Shown one piece after another: positions 1 to 11,305 of a stretch of DNA of 64,000 nucleotides; the stretch's first letter is position 1; the number at the start of each line of letters is the position of its first letter. The position numbers were made by a program, and so were the translations under genes. The notes beneath the pieces were generated by a model. The model was not told the DNA's origin. It was given only the letters and a program-made list of their open reading frames with translations, and did no database searches. Source of the stretch: Petunia secreta (taxonomy: Eukaryota; Streptophyta; Magnoliopsida; Solanales; Solanaceae); contig JARKIP010000051.1 in the NCBI GenBank assembly GCA_029990175.1, positions 3,302,501 through 3,366,500 of the forward strand. The letters run 5' to 3'.

Positions 1-494
1 GTATTCCACATAAACATAATATGTTCATTTAGTTTCCACTTTGTCTTTTCAGTATTTTTACTTGGACAAATATTGAGAATCTGGCCTTTTGTGCTGGTAC
101 TCTCAATTAAATTCCCTTATAAGCATAATAAAAAGAATTGGTACCAGACACTATTCACCCTCTAGTGCTTTAAAGTGCACCTTAAGTATAATAAATAACA
201 TTGAACAATTTGGTTTCGCTGAGTGCCGATTTTCATCCTTATCTTTAACTCACCCAAATGAAAAATGATGTTCCTCAGCCTTCACCTATATATTATCAAG
301 ATTTGGTTCTATGGTCTATTACAAATTTTATTTGAGCCGTTGTTCCTTTTCCAAGAAGATCATTGGAAAAGAATGTTCGAAATTTTTGTAGGATCATTTT
401 CTTTTATTTAAATTCTAAGTGGAAATATGAGATCGCTTTCTCATTTTCATTTGTCTTCAGACTATTTTTTATATAGTTGTAATAAATATTTGAC
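1..494. other. Intergenic, no gene seen
   Basis: AT-rich sequence left of the duplicated segment. I see no coding exon, RNA gene or recognisable repeat in it. Confidence 0.5.
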
Positions 495-847
495 ATATGT
501 TCTACATGCACGAGGCGATTAAGTTATTAGTTTGATCACTGAGACACTTTGAAGATAAAAGGAAAAAAAAATCGTTGTTCTTTTTATTAGAGAACCAAAA
601 CATTGACTACAAAGAACAAAAGCGTCGATAAAATATCTTATACAATATTGGTCACAAGAAAAAATTATTCAATTTACAAAAATTAATCTTGATTTAGATA
701 CATACATACAAAAAATCACAGCATTTCTCTATCTTTCAATTTGTGGTAATAAATCTTAACTGGACATGATTAATTTCCATTTGGTTGAAGCAGAGATTTG
801 CTGTCTTAAATTAATAAGATGATTTGAAACATTTTTATTTTTTCTAA

Positions 848-2457
848 TTAACAAGGTTTTCCTTCTTTGCAACCAAGTGCCCCTGCAAACCTAGTAATCC
901 AAGTGACTTCTTCAGCTGGAGCTGCTGATATTCCATCATAATGATGTTGGTGTTTCTTGGACCAATCAGGATCACCAGCTTCAACAAAGTATGCACCATT
1001 CATGTATAAATCTCCCTCTGATCTCCATGTCCATTGCTTCCATACTTCTTCTGGGGAGTACTCTCTCTTTGTTATTTGCTTCTTGAAGATGTCAGGAGGA
1101 GCAATAAAACGATTACCCTGGCTAATGATGGTGGGATTCTTGCTACCACCAATAGCATACATTTCCCAATGAGTATAGTCATTATTAACAACATGTATAT
1201 ATCCCCATCGACACCTTGGCATTCTTTGAATCAATCTCTTGCCAAAATGATTGAAAGCTAATGTAATTTGCATAACTTGATCTATTGAAGAACTATCACT
1301 TGCACCAAACAACATCACATCATTATGATCAGTGAAATGTCCATTGGATATAGTAATACCAGTAGATCCTTCAACTGCGTCTATAATTCCATCGTAGCAT
1401 TTCTTGATAGAGACGTGGTCAATCCATATATTGGACGAACCAAATATAGAAATGCCATCTCCATCACTAACGGTACGAAAACCGATGTGGTCCACCGAGT
1501 CCCTAACCATCCCACCACTTCCTTCGACGATGTCATGAATGTGCAAGCCGTGGATGATCACGTTCTTGATGTACTGGAGCATGAGGCCAGCACCTTTAGC
1601 AATGTGAACGTTAGCTCCACGAGCATCGATGGTCTTGTCACTCTGCATGATCAGCTCCTGGTGTAATCTGATGAGCTCATCGAAATGGAAAACAAATAAG
1701 CATTTGAAGTTGATATTGTATTTGAACATGAAATTCATTTTAAAAATTTGTACAACAAACATCGATATATCTGCGAATAAAATCTTGATAGCATGTAATA
1801 TACACATACCTGATGGTCATGCCTTTTTTGAATATGATCCACAATGGCTTCTTTTGGATAACACCATAACGAAGAGTTCCAGGCTTTGGATCAGTATAAT
1901 CATCTGAATTGTCAGTGACAACGTAAATTTCACCGTCTTTACCACCAGTAACCTTGGATCCAAACCCCATAGCACAATCTGCCAACTTTTTCCTATTGTC
2001 AGCCCAATTTGGATCACATCTCCAGCATCTATCAATTGGATTTGTGACCATGCAAGGTCCCTTGTACTTTTTGGTCCCTAACCCCCTCCTTGTGCTGTTG
2101 CTAACTTTCACTGTCCTTAGTTCCTTCATAGCACTGCAACACAAGTCATCATTTTTAGTATGGTTGAAAATTAGTAACACATGAGAATATATAAAGCCTA
2201 CTTTGTAATATTTTCCATTTTATGTTACTACATATATAAAGGAGGAAATTAACTTACTCGCGAACTTTTTGGTTAAAAGCAAGGGTGATATTTTCAGGAT
2301 GTGGCTCGTATATTTGACGAGCATATTCCTTTGCTTCCTCGGCTCTCCTCCGCCATACCTCGTCGAATTCACCAATGTGAGCCACAAGGGATGGTATTAT
2401 TGTGCCAAAAATGATAAATAGAAAAAAGAACGAATACTTTAACTTAGGTCCTCCCAT
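848..2457 (-). CDS. LAT59-like: Pectate lyase (LAT59/Nt59-like), copy A
   Basis: Secreted pectate lyase: Ca2+-dependent beta-elimination of de-esterified homogalacturonan in the cell wall. Three exons with GT..AG borders: 2457-2258, 2133-1810 and 1667-848 (200+324+820 bases, 447 residues). The start is the first ATG, before a signal peptide (residues 1 to about 26, hydrophobic, ending SLVA). An N-terminal pectate lyase domain follows (about 27-85), then the Pec_lyase_C beta-helix. Visible motifs are DGDG (about 243-246), WIDHVS (256-261) and DGIID (267-271) for the Ca2+ region, and RMPRCR (323-328) with the catalytic Arg region. The length matches LAT59-type enzymes (about 449). This subfamily is expressed in pollen/anther; expression here is inferred from homology. 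No frameshift or stop is seen, so it looks functional. The paralogue is at 28456-30146. Confidence 0.93.
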
Positions 2458-2474
2458 CTATGTGTTTCTTTTAT

Positions 2475-2495
2475 ATATATATATATATATATATT
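2475..2495. repeat. (TA)n microsatellite
   Basis: About ten TA units just upstream of the pectate lyase ATG. The tract is shorter in the paralogue (about 30167-30173), so its length is variable. Confidence 0.8.
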
Positions 2496-2707
2496 TTTTG
2501 TTTTTATATCTTTAGATATATAATTTTTTTTTTTTTTTTACCTTCCTGTTGTTGTTAGGATGGTCTAAGGGTCGACCCCTTAATTCTTAGGGGTTCTGAC
2601 CCTCTCTTGACCGGCCACACCAACAAGAAGTTTTTTCTTAGCTCTTAGGGCTCGGTCTAAAAGGGACAACAACGATGAAAGGTCTGTTTTTTCACTTCTC
2701 AAGTGTT

Positions 2708-2716
2708 CTTTAAATA
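2708..2716 (-). promoter_or_regulatory. Possible TATA box of pectate lyase copy A
   Basis: TATTTAAAG on the minus strand, about 250 bases upstream of the ATG. The same box is kept at 30381-30389 in the paralogue inside a well-conserved block. The implied leader is long, so this is only a candidate. A (TA)n tract at about 2475-2495 lies nearer the ATG in this copy. Confidence 0.3.
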
Positions 2717-2976
2717 CTAGTAATCCTCATGATTAGCACTAGACATAGAATTTCGTAAGTTGCGCACATCCATTTCTTTCAAAAGTAAATCACTATCACT
2801 AGTTCATTCCTTATTTTTTGTTACTTATATACCTTGGTCCAAAGGCTTTGAGGAACTTTCGCCAAATTTGAACTAGTCAAATATGTAATACACATATAGT
2901 GAAGTTGTCTTTTCAAGCCTAAATGTAATCCTAATAAAATAATTAAGTGAACATCAATACGTTATCCTAATAATTA

Positions 2977-2981
2977 CTATG
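2977..2981. repeat. Target-site duplication CTATG (left)
   Basis: CTATG directly before the LTR (TGATGC...) and again at 8634-8638 after ...GGCATCA. The empty site in copy B (about 30801-30810) reads CTATATGAAG without the element. Confidence 0.9.
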
Positions 2982-3832
2982 TGATGCAGGGAAAAATACG
3001 CGGAAGCTAAACAACGAGATAAACTATGCGGAAGCGATAAAAGATAACAAGAAATCGAGACTAGGAAGGCAAGAATTTAGAAGAAAGAAACGAATTCAAT
3101 TCATTCACATTAATTGAATTCAAAAGGGAGAAGGGAAACTTGAACCTTACAATGGATCCAACTAGGTGTCGATCCCCATAGGTTCCAAGTACATAGATAA
3201 TCGAAGCCTCGGGCTTCAAACCTCGAAGGGCTCGGCCTCTTCAATGTTCTCTCTTCCTTCTATTCAATGTCAAGACTAACTTCCGAATGAAAATGGCTAA
3301 GGTTCCTATTTATAGTCTTTCCTAAGACAATGTGAAATGACTAAAATGCCCATGGGTTGGGTCAAGACATACAAGCCACTTAAGGGCAATATAGGAATTA
3401 CACCACAAAAACAAGTCTTGAAACATTCCGGAACTAGGCGCCCCGCCTAGTGAAACAGGCGCCCCGCCTGGTGCTGAATAGAGGGGAGTAGGCGCCCCAC
3501 CTGCTGAGAGTAGGCGCCCCACCTGCTGAAGTAGGCGCCCCAGCCTAAAAAGTGGGCGGTCCGCCCCTTTTTCAGGCGCCCCAAAGTCCAGAGGCTTGCA
3601 ATCAACTAGGCGGTCCGCCCCTTTGAGTAGGCGGTCCGCCCCTTCCTGGGGGTTCTTGGAATGGCTCAAAATGTGTCCCCCGAGCCTCTCCTTTGGTGCT
3701 TATGTGCTCCTCCTTCCTCGGCGCTCCAATGCATGATCTTCAAGACGTTTCCGGAGCCCTTGACTTGCAACCTTTGTGCTCTTCAAGTTTGGTTCTTGAT
3801 GGTTGTCGTTTAGGCCAATTTGCCCGGCATCA
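2982..3832 (-). repeat. 3' LTR of the young LTR element
   Basis: 851 bases, TGATGC...GGCATCA on the plus strand. It differs from the partner LTR at about 3406 and 3809. It carries nine GC-rich palindrome-like motifs at 3436-3650. Confidence 0.92.
3434..3650. repeat. Array of GC-rich palindromic motifs in LTR
   Basis: About nine spaced copies of two related 11-13 base motifs, GGCGCCCCGCC/GGCGCCCCACC and GGCGGTCCGCC. The array is repeated in the other LTR (8235-8451). The surroundings are much more AT-rich. Each motif is nearly self-complementary and could form a hairpin. Confidence 0.85.
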
Positions 3833-3847
3833 TCCTCCCCTTCTTGA
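3833..3847 (-). other. Polypurine tract of the young LTR element
   Basis: On the minus strand the bases before the 3' LTR read CAAGAAGGGGAGGA, a normal plus-strand primer tract. It fixes the element's orientation. Confidence 0.8.
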
Positions 3848-3916
3848 AAGGATTTCGTCCTCGAAATCGAACCATCAAACCTACAATCAAAACAAGCACA
3901 ACAAAAACTTCCTACT

Positions 3917-6850
3917 TCACAAGTAGGTTAGCTTAACAAGAATAAGTGCAAGTGGTGTGGAAAACACACTCTTGTGATAGAGCCAAGCATCAATTCGAAT
4001 GAAAAAGCTTATGTCCCCAAAAGAGACAACAAAATCTTGGCCCGACAAGAACAAGCACTCATTGTCAAAACAAGCAAAGGGAACAAGGATATGCATGTAG
4101 CAATTAAATTCCCCACGACCCCTAAGCCCATGACCAACACACCAAGCCTTCAAATCAATTTTATCAAAAAGTGACACATCGGCTTTGGCATGCTCAACAC
4201 TCCGGGTGTGCTCAACATATGGGATGGAGTAAGTGAAATAGTTCAATTCACAACTAACATCGATTACTCCACTCCCCTTCTTAAGAGCATTCTTATACAC
4301 ACCGAGAGGTACCTCCTCACCTCCAAATACTCCTCCAAGACAACCCTCGTCACTAGACAAACTCCCAATGGAGGTCTCAAACAATGGGTTATCCATAGAG
4401 TTAGGCATTCCAATCCATGGAGGTCCAAACTCACACCCTACTCTAGTTTGATACAATTCACCATTTTCATTGAAGTTGCCCTCATACAAAGGATTAGTAT
4501 AGGCACACTTCTCAAGTTCATTAGCAAGCAAAGGTGAAGTTCTCAAACTAGAGGTCACATCTACACTTGAGGAGTCATCGAACACAAGTCGATCTATCTC
4601 ATTCTCAAGAGACTCCTCAAGGTTACAAACTTCCTCACTACGACACAAGATACCACCGCTAGCAAATAAGCAATCAAAGGGAAGAATAGGATAATCATGC
4701 AATTCATCTTCTCCTTTATCAAACATGGGTGGGGTGTCATAACAAGGGTCACAAACAAGGTCAACTTCAATATTGTCACTAAAGAGAGGTTCAATGAAAA
4801 CCGAGCTCACATCATGATGTGGCTTCTCAACCCTCTCAACTAGTGGTTCATTTTCACACACAAGTTGACCCAAAGGCTCTACGCTAGTTGCAAACACATT
4901 ATAGTCATGCAAATCATCAACTAGCCTAGAGTTTTCACTAACAACATCACAAGACAAGGAAGTATCATGCTCAAGGAGGGAAGAACTAACACATACCGTT
5001 GAAGTGTCATGAATATCTCCACCTTGTAGCTCACATTCGGCATCTCCTTCACCTTGTCTTTCCATCTTGGAACATGGTTGAGGCTCCATCGGTTTGCCTC
5101 CAAGAATCCCTACAAAAGAATTCAAGCACATAGAAGAAAAAGATAAAGGGTTAAGGTTAGAATAAGGGGTGTCCTCACTCTCAATTTTTCTTTTCTCCTC
5201 TTTCTTTTCCCTCATTTTTTTTCCAAGGTCGGGTGTAGATTCGGGTGGTGACAACCCACTCACATCACTCATCACAATCTCTCCTTTTTCCACTCGAGAG
5301 TTGTCACCGGTCGCTCCCTTACTCCTCTCTATCTTTTGTCTCTCAAATTCGGGTGAATTGGGACGAGGCCCAAGAATACCCATAGCCGGAGTAGGTGGAC
5401 TTTTCACGTCAACCCGGAATCTAGGACTAGGAGACTCATCACTTGATGTCTCCTTCTTCTTCATTGGTGAACCACTCGGCTTTGGAAGTGGCTTCGGGCT
5501 CACCTTGTTGACATTTGTCAACTCTTTTATAGCACTAGTCCCACCACTTCTTGTAATTGTAGGACTCCTTGATTGCTCAATTTTACCCATGGAATGAAGA
5601 TCTCGCTCCTTGCTCCTTTGCATTGCCAAAGAAGGTGCAATAGTAGGCACTTGGCTCTTCGCCCGGTAAGGCATAAAGTCATAAACTCTTTGCCCTACGC
5701 CCACAAGATATGCACCCTTCACCGAACTATATTGCACCCTCTTCCCCTCCAACCACCGGTCACCTATCCACACATCCATATGACGCATGGGATACACATC
5801 ACACCACACATAGCATTTATAGTTCCTATGAGATATGAGTACCCGAGCCTCCTTAGAAACCCATATTCCATCATACTCATAAGGATGCTCTAGCTTGTGG
5901 CATGGTATCCTAAGCCTATCGACCAAAGAGGTGCTAATACAATTGGCGTCGGTACCACCAATCTTGAGCAAGTATCCTCCAATACCATCTACCTCAACAA
6001 CGAACCTACATCTACCCAAGTGTTGTAGATTGGCATCCAAGTGAGAACTTGAACGCCCACAAGTGTCAACTCCGACAACTTGGGTCTTCCTTATCCCTCC
6101 ACTAGTGGCAACACCACTAGAACAATCTCCTCTTCCCGTCACTCTCCCAACATTAACAATGTTGTTGGAAGTCAAGGAAGGAACCTCACCATGGAACCCA
6201 TAAGTGCCTCTCGCCCCGGTTCCATCGCCCATAGTACTACTCCTACTACTACCATCCACGCCCTTCACGGCATATAACCCCGTTGTAGCAAAAGCAACAC
6301 CATCTCTCAAACCAACCTCCACATGAGAATTAGAAGCATTAGGTCGCTTAGCGTACCTAGAAGATGCAAGCTTCTTCTTTCCCACGGAACAACCACCACC
6401 ACCTCCCATACTAATGGAAGGTCCTCTACTACTCCCTTGTACACCATTAGCAACACTAAGAGAAGATGCATAAGAATAACCCATATGTTCAACATCATCA
6501 TCAACTCTATTTATGTCACTACCATCAATATCAAATTCTTCACAAGAAGAGTAAGTAGGATCATCATACCTTGAAGCGTCACCATCTTCGATTTCTTGAC
6601 TAGAAGCATTGACATCATCACATTCGTCATCGCAAGCCTCATAGTCTTCATCAATCTCACGATCGTCATAGTGAACCGCTTCATCAACATAGGAGCCATG
6701 GTTTCCATCATCATAGTAATGGCCATCATCAACATCATAGGAACCATAGTCTCCATCATCAACATACGAGTCATAGCAACTCGCATCATCCTCACAAGAG
6801 CCATAACCTCCACAATCAACATCCGACATCGTTGCAACACCAAAGCACAA
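3917..6850 (-). CDS. 977-residue acidic protein with dead protease-like domain
   Basis: Single unbroken frame filling the interior of the young LTR element. Residues 1-125 are very rich in Asp, Tyr and Gly. Residues 130-280 are Ser/Gly-rich and low complexity. Residues about 283-395 resemble a Gypsy aspartic protease and its C-terminal link: a hydrophobic strand, then ...ISTSLVDRLRIP (compare the family pattern DSGA..NFIS..L...L), CDVYPM, and WIGDRWLEG where LLGRPW is usual. The catalytic D-S/T-G is replaced by IGG, so it should not cut. The remaining 580 residues are acidic and match nothing I know. The start at 6850 is the first ATG; an ATG at residue 8 is equally plausible. The 5' LTR promoter should drive it. 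An intact frame of this length in an element lacking pol suggests the protein has been kept for a purpose, possibly as a capsid or packaging factor, but that is a guess. Confidence 0.7.
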   Translation of the reverse strand: MCFGVATMSDVDCGGYGSCEDDASCYDSYVDDGDYGSYDVDDGHYYDDGNHGSYVDEAVHYDDREIDEDYEACDDECDDVNASSQEIEDGDASRYDDPTYSSCEEFDIDGSDINRVDDDVEHMGYSYASSLSVANGVQGSSRGPSISMGGGGGCSVGKKKLASSRYAKRPNASNSHVEVGLRDGVAFATTGLYAVKGVDGSSRSSTMGDGTGARGTYGFHGEVPSLTSNNIVNVGRVTGRGDCSSGVATSGGIRKTQVVGVDTCGRSSSHLDANLQHLGRCRFVVEVDGIGGYLLKIGGTDANCISTSLVDRLRIPCHKLEHPYEYDGIWVSKEARVLISHRNYKCYVWCDVYPMRHMDVWIGDRWLEGKRVQYSSVKGAYLVGVGQRVYDFMPYRAKSQVPTIAPSLAMQRSKERDLHSMGKIEQSRSPTITRSGGTSAIKELTNVNKVSPKPLPKPSGSPMKKKETSSDESPSPRFRVDVKSPPTPAMGILGPRPNSPEFERQKIERSKGATGDNSRVEKGEIVMSDVSGLSPPESTPDLGKKMREKKEEKRKIESEDTPYSNLNPLSFSSMCLNSFVGILGGKPMEPQPCSKMERQGEGDAECELQGGDIHDTSTVCVSSSLLEHDTSLSCDVVSENSRLVDDLHDYNVFATSVEPLGQLVCENEPLVERVEKPHHDVSSVFIEPLFSDNIEVDLVCDPCYDTPPMFDKGEDELHDYPILPFDCLFASGGILCRSEEVCNLEESLENEIDRLVFDDSSSVDVTSSLRTSPLLANELEKCAYTNPLYEGNFNENGELYQTRVGCEFGPPWIGMPNSMDNPLFETSIGSLSSDEGCLGGVFGGEEVPLGVYKNALKKGSGVIDVSCELNYFTYSIPYVEHTRSVEHAKADVSLFDKIDLKAWCVGHGLRGRGEFNCYMHILVPFACFDNECLFLSGQDFVVSFGDISFFIRIDAWLYHKSVFSTPLALILVKLTYL

Positions 6851-7782
6851 AACCTCCCGAAAGTCACTCCCTCACGTGTATCACTCAATTTATGAACACT
6901 CAAGAGCGAGGCCTTTACAACTTGGGAACCAAGGTGATCACAACTAGTATGTCCAAATAAAAGTTCGGAATGGAGTTAATGAGACTCTATGGACGGACGG
7001 TTATTTAAAGTGCGCACTTGAGGCCAAAAGGAGTTCTACGACTCTTCTTTGAATTCTAATCTCCTCTACGCACGAATACCTAATACGCTAAAGGATTAGT
7101 GTCAATTGAGTAGGCCAATTACCCTAGAAACACTAACCAAGAGGTACGGAAGCAAACGGGACACAAAAACACACGAAACGAAGCCAAACGGAGCCACCCC
7201 AGGAGTGGGCGGTCCGCCTCTGTAAAGTGGGCGCCCCGCCTACTCAAAATACAGAGAGCAACAACAAAATGGGCGGACCGCCTACTATTTGGGCGCCCCG
7301 CCTACTGGCATTTTCAGCACAGTCCGAAAATCGTTTTTTGGCTCGTTTTGCACTCAAAATCCAACGTTTTCGACTCGTTTTCGATTCTAATGATACCCAA
7401 AGATGTATACAACTATTATAACCAATCCCCAATGGTTTTAAACCTCCAACAAACAACAACAAGCTTCGGATCAAGATTGAAGCGTTTTCAAGAAATTTTC
7501 AAACTTTGAGATTTTGATTTTCGAAATTTTTGAATCGTAACACCAAAATGTGATATATGGGTACCAAAACAACGGGAATACTATAAGGAACAAACCCCAA
7601 TACTTTTTAACACTTGGGGATTCGATTCCAACCCGATCTACCAATTTTTTTTTCAACTTTTCAAGTTTTTCAATTTTTTTGTTTTTCTTCAAATTTCAAG
7701 AACAAACAACAAGAACACAACAACGATAAGAACAAGACCGAGGATTCGTAAGAACGAAGCCTAGCCGTGCTCTGATACCAAC
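6851..7782 (-). other. Untranslated leader of the young LTR element
   Basis: About 930 bases between the primer site and the ORF start. It holds four more GC-rich palindromic motifs at 7207-7303 (GGCGGTCCGCC, GGCGCCCCGCC, GGCGGACCGCC, GGCGCCCCGCC). No coding frame is credible. Confidence 0.7.
7764..7780 (-). other. Primer-binding site (initiator tRNA-Met)
   Basis: The minus strand reads TGGTATCAGAGCACGGC two bases inside the 5' LTR. The first 12 bases match the complement of the plant initiator Met tRNA 3' end. Confidence 0.88.
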
Positions 7783-8633
7783 TGATGCAGGGAAAAATAC
7801 GCGGAAGCTAAACAACGAGATAAACTATGCGGAAGCGATAAAAGATAACAAGAAATCGAGACTAGGAAGGCAAGAATTTAGAAGAAAGAAACGAATTCAA
7901 TTCATTCACATTAATTGAATTCAAAAGGGAGAAGGGAAACTTGAACCTTACAATGGATCCAACTAGGTGTCGATCCCCATAGGTTCCAAGTACATAGATA
8001 ATCGAAGCCTCGGGCTTCAAACCTCGAAGGGCTCGGCCTCTTCAATGTTCTCTCTTCCTTCTATTCAATGTCAAGACTAACTTCCGAATGAAAATGGCTA
8101 AGGTTCCTATTTATAGTCTTTCCTAAGACAATGTGAAATGACTAAAATGCCCATGGGTTGGGTCAAGACATACAAGCCACTTAAGGGCAATATAGGAATT
8201 ACACCATAAAAACAAGTCTTGAAACATTCCGGAACTAGGCGCCCCGCCTAGTGAAACAGGCGCCCCGCCTGGTGCTGAATAGAGGGGAGTAGGCGCCCCA
8301 CCTGCTGAGAGTAGGCGCCCCACCTGCTGAAGTAGGCGCCCCAGCCTAAAAAGTGGGCGGTCCGCCCCTTTTTCAGGCGCCCCAAAGTCCAGAGGCTTGC
8401 AATCAACTAGGCGGTCCGCCCCTTTGAGTAGGCGGTCCGCCCCTTCCTGGGGGTTCTTGGAATGGCTCAAAATGTGTCCCCCGAGCCTCTCCTTTGGTGC
8501 TTATGTGCTCCTCCTTCCTCGGCGCTCCAATGCATGATCTTCAAGACGTTTCCGGAGCCCTTGACTTGCAACCTTTGTGCTCTTCAAGTTTGGTTCTTGA
8601 TGGTTGTCGATTAGGCCAATTTGCCCGGCATCA
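7783..8633 (-). repeat. 5' LTR of the young LTR element
   Basis: 851 bases, nearly identical to 2982-3832. It is followed on the right by the target duplication CTATG (8634-8638). Confidence 0.92.
8107..8116 (-). promoter_or_regulatory. TATA box in 5' LTR
   Basis: CTATAAATAG on the minus strand inside the 5' LTR, placed to start transcription toward the primer site and the 977-residue ORF. The copy at 3306-3315 is in the 3' LTR. Confidence 0.6.
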
Positions 8634-9219
8634 CTATGTGAAGACAAAATATTCAAGTAAAACTTTTAGTAGCCGTTTGGCAAATAAAAAAAAAATTCTT
8701 GAAAAAAAGTTTTTTTAAAATTCAGTTGAGGCAAGTGAGAGTTGCTCATATGGTAAACACCCTTCACATATAATCAAGAGGTATGTAGAAGTTGAAGTTG
8801 TGTGCATTTTACTTGAAAAAAATTACATTTTGTGAGTGGAAAAAAAGCTACTTTATTTTTCAAAAATCCATTTCCAAAAAAAGAAAAAAAATATATCTAA
8901 AAGCTTCTATTTTCATGGACAAACAAAATTTTGGCTATTTTTTTTTTTTTAAAAGTAGCCATCATCCCCCTTAACCTATAGTCCGACTCGGAGTCCAGCA
9001 AATAGAAATCCTGGGTAGGAATACGTATCCTTTAAGGATTTTATACAGTGCGAAATCAAATTAGTTAAGATAGTGAATTTGTATATGGATGATTAATTAG
9101 TATATTCAAAACATCTATTATTAGGATCAAGATTAAATAGAACTAACAGGGGTACACACAAACATTGATTTAATTTAAAGAGGAAGTAAAAAAAAAAAAA
9201 GAGTTGATCTTATATACTT

Positions 9220-9598
9220 GGTAAAATTTTCACCCACATGCACTTTTATTACTTGTATTTAGTTTGAAGCCACTTTTTTTATTGATCTTACATGAGAGGT
9301 CACTTTTTGGAACTTCAATCTTTGTGGGTTGAAGTTCAAACCTTGTGGGTTGAACTTCATGCCTAAATTATGATGTTTCAATTTCAATCTGTAAGTGCTG
9401 AACTTTTAGGTATAGATACGTAAACTTCAACCCTTGTGGGCTGAAGTTGAACTTCAATCCTTGTGGGCTGAACTTGTGTGAAGTTCAACCCAAAAGAATT
9501 GAAGTTCCAAAAAGTGGCCTCTCATGTAAAACAAATAAAAAAAAGTGGTCTCAAACTAAAGACCACTGCCAAAAGTGGCATTTGGTGGACTTCGCCCC
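9220..9598. mobile_element. Foldback MITE (long inverted repeats)
   Basis: About 380 bases with inverted arms of roughly 100 bases: the left arm around 9240-9325 (ending GAGGTCACTTTTTGGAAC) pairs with the right arm around 9505-9590. The loop holds repeats of CCTTGTGGGTTGAACTTCA type. It is absent at the matching site of copy B (about 36575), so it arrived after the duplication. No ORF. End points are approximate. Confidence 0.65.
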
Positions 9599-10117
9599 TT
9601 CAAATGTGCAGTTATAGTTCATAATTGGTCATCCTTAACTTGGGCCTAACTCCACCCCAAAAGCTAGTTCAAAGAGAGGAAGATTGTCCAAGTCCTATAA
9701 AGAACTTCTTGCCATTTTCAATTGTCAGTGTGGGACTCCTTGTCCCAACACCCACATTCATTCGACAATTACCAAGACTGCCAAACTAAAAGGCAGTATC
9801 ACGATAAGAGTGAAGTTAATTACAGTAGTATACTTGGATCTATCCTTTTGAATCATGAAGTTTGCAAATGAATATGTATTGCTTTATTTAGTATGGAGGA
9901 CAATTTGAACTACTATACCATATGTCACTGGGTGTTTTTCTTAACCTGAAAACGCGCCGCCCTTGGTACTGTCTCGGCCTAGACTAGGCACTAGGCTGAT
10001 ATGCCTCCATGCTAATGTTATGCCACCATCATTTGTCAAACCTATCCACACATGTCTTGTCTGGGTCTCTCAAGCCATCTTGACATCTCCTTGCACAAAC
10101 TCACACCCGTCAAGTTA

Positions 10118-10560
10118 TTTTTGTATCCCAATTGGCCTATGACAAGGACAACATGTTGGGTGTTTTGAATAGTTATGAATGAGAATGGTTTCCTCACACC
10201 TTTGATAGAAATGCAGACACGTTTTCACCATATACCACCTATTGGCTATAAATATAAGATCTTGTCTTAGAGTTTACTACACACTTTGTAGTTCTTTGCA
10301 TTATTTTCTAACAGAAGAAAGTGACGTATCATATGTTGTTGTTGAGTAAGTCGCTAGCACAGTGGCGATTGAGGTACTGCAACATCGGTGATGATAAATT
10401 CGTTCTATTCTGGGAGGCATTAATCCGTTTACCTTGGACAATAGTGAGGGGATTAGATTCTTTAAGGAGACACAAACAACTTGTGGGCTCAGAGTCCTTT
10501 TTTTAAACTAATGTTTTGTTTTAGTTTTCTTCCTATTTATATTTTTTCAAACACAAGGAA
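10118..10560 (+). mobile_element. Copia LTR remnant (plus orientation)
   Basis: The segment 10345-10510 matches, in the opposite orientation, sequence at 48870-49040 and 58200-58380. A shared core is GACACAAACAACTTGTGGGCTC. By its position at 48862-49723 this is the 3' part of a copia LTR. A TATA motif (CTATAAATATAAG, about 10248) lies upstream in it. A small ORF here is LTR sequence, not a gene. Confidence 0.5.
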
Positions 10561-11305
10561 CAACAATCATAAGAAATCTAATTTATTAATCTTTTCTGTG
10601 TTCGAATATCTGATGGTAGAGAAATGGAACTAATATCGTCTCACTAAAACATCAAGAAACGAAGTAAGATTCCCTATAGGCGTGAATCTGCCTTAAATCA
10701 TTTGCACCAGGAAAGTCTCTCTTGGCATCGTCTCTTTCGTTATTTGATTCTTAGGCCCCGTTTATCTATGATATTTGGAAGTAGTATTTGAAGTAAAAAA
10801 TTTGAAATACATATTTGTTTGTACAATTTGACCTAAATTTGACAAAACTTGAAATCACAAACTTCAAATTCTAAATCTTGCATAGAGCTGAATTTGGTCC
10901 AGATGACCAAGTTCTAACCATTGTACCAAATCTTGTATAACTCATGTTTTAATATTTTTCAAATCAGAAGTTTCATCTTCAAATCAAACTTCAGCCAAAA
11001 TAAGTATTTCAAATAAAATTTGGGAATTTATGTCCAAACAAGTCTTTGGATTGTGAACATGTATGATCCATTACTCTGTGTTTATGAAAAAAAATCCACT
11101 ATTAAGTATTCTTATTTCCTTTCCACAAAATGAACATAATAATAAAAGATTCTGGATGTGGGTATAGGTTGGACCTACTTGCCTTTCCTAGGAAAGTCTA
11201 AAGAAAGAAAGATGAAATTCTAATTTTCCCTTGTTGTATTCATCAGACCATGGGCTTCTAAACACAAGCCTAAGTGGAAAGGTACAGAGCATTAAGAGAG
11301 ACGTA
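10561..11305. other. Intergenic, no gene seen
   Basis: AT-rich sequence with no coding region that I can support. Confidence 0.45.

Larger units (their letters stand above)
2982..8633 (-). mobile_element. Young non-autonomous LTR retrotransposon, 5.65 kb
   Basis: Complete element in minus orientation: 851-base LTRs at 8633-7783 (5') and 3832-2982 (3'), TG..CA ends, 5-base target duplication CTATG. The primer site TGGTATCAGAGC (initiator Met tRNA) is at 7780-7764, and a purine tract AAGAAGGGGAGGA lies just before the 3' LTR. I count two base differences between the LTRs over 851 positions, so insertion is recent. The interior (3950 bases) holds a leader of about 930 bases and one 977-codon ORF. 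No reverse transcriptase, RNase H, integrase or zinc-knuckle gag is visible, so movement must depend on enzymes from another element. The degenerate protease-like stretch in the ORF points to Gypsy ancestry. Confidence 0.92.
495..10118. repeat. Segmental duplication, copy A (pectate lyase arm)
   Basis: Direct copy of the segment at 28131-48776. Matching blocks, by eye: the 3' flank of the gene (495-847 with 28131-28455), the gene, the upstream block 2461-2976 with 30150-30800, block 8640-9190 with 30810-36560, and block 9600-10118 with 36570-36660 plus 48404-48776. Copy A alone carries the LTR element at 2982-8633 and a foldback element at about 9220-9598. Boundaries are good to about 20 bases. 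Confidence 0.85.
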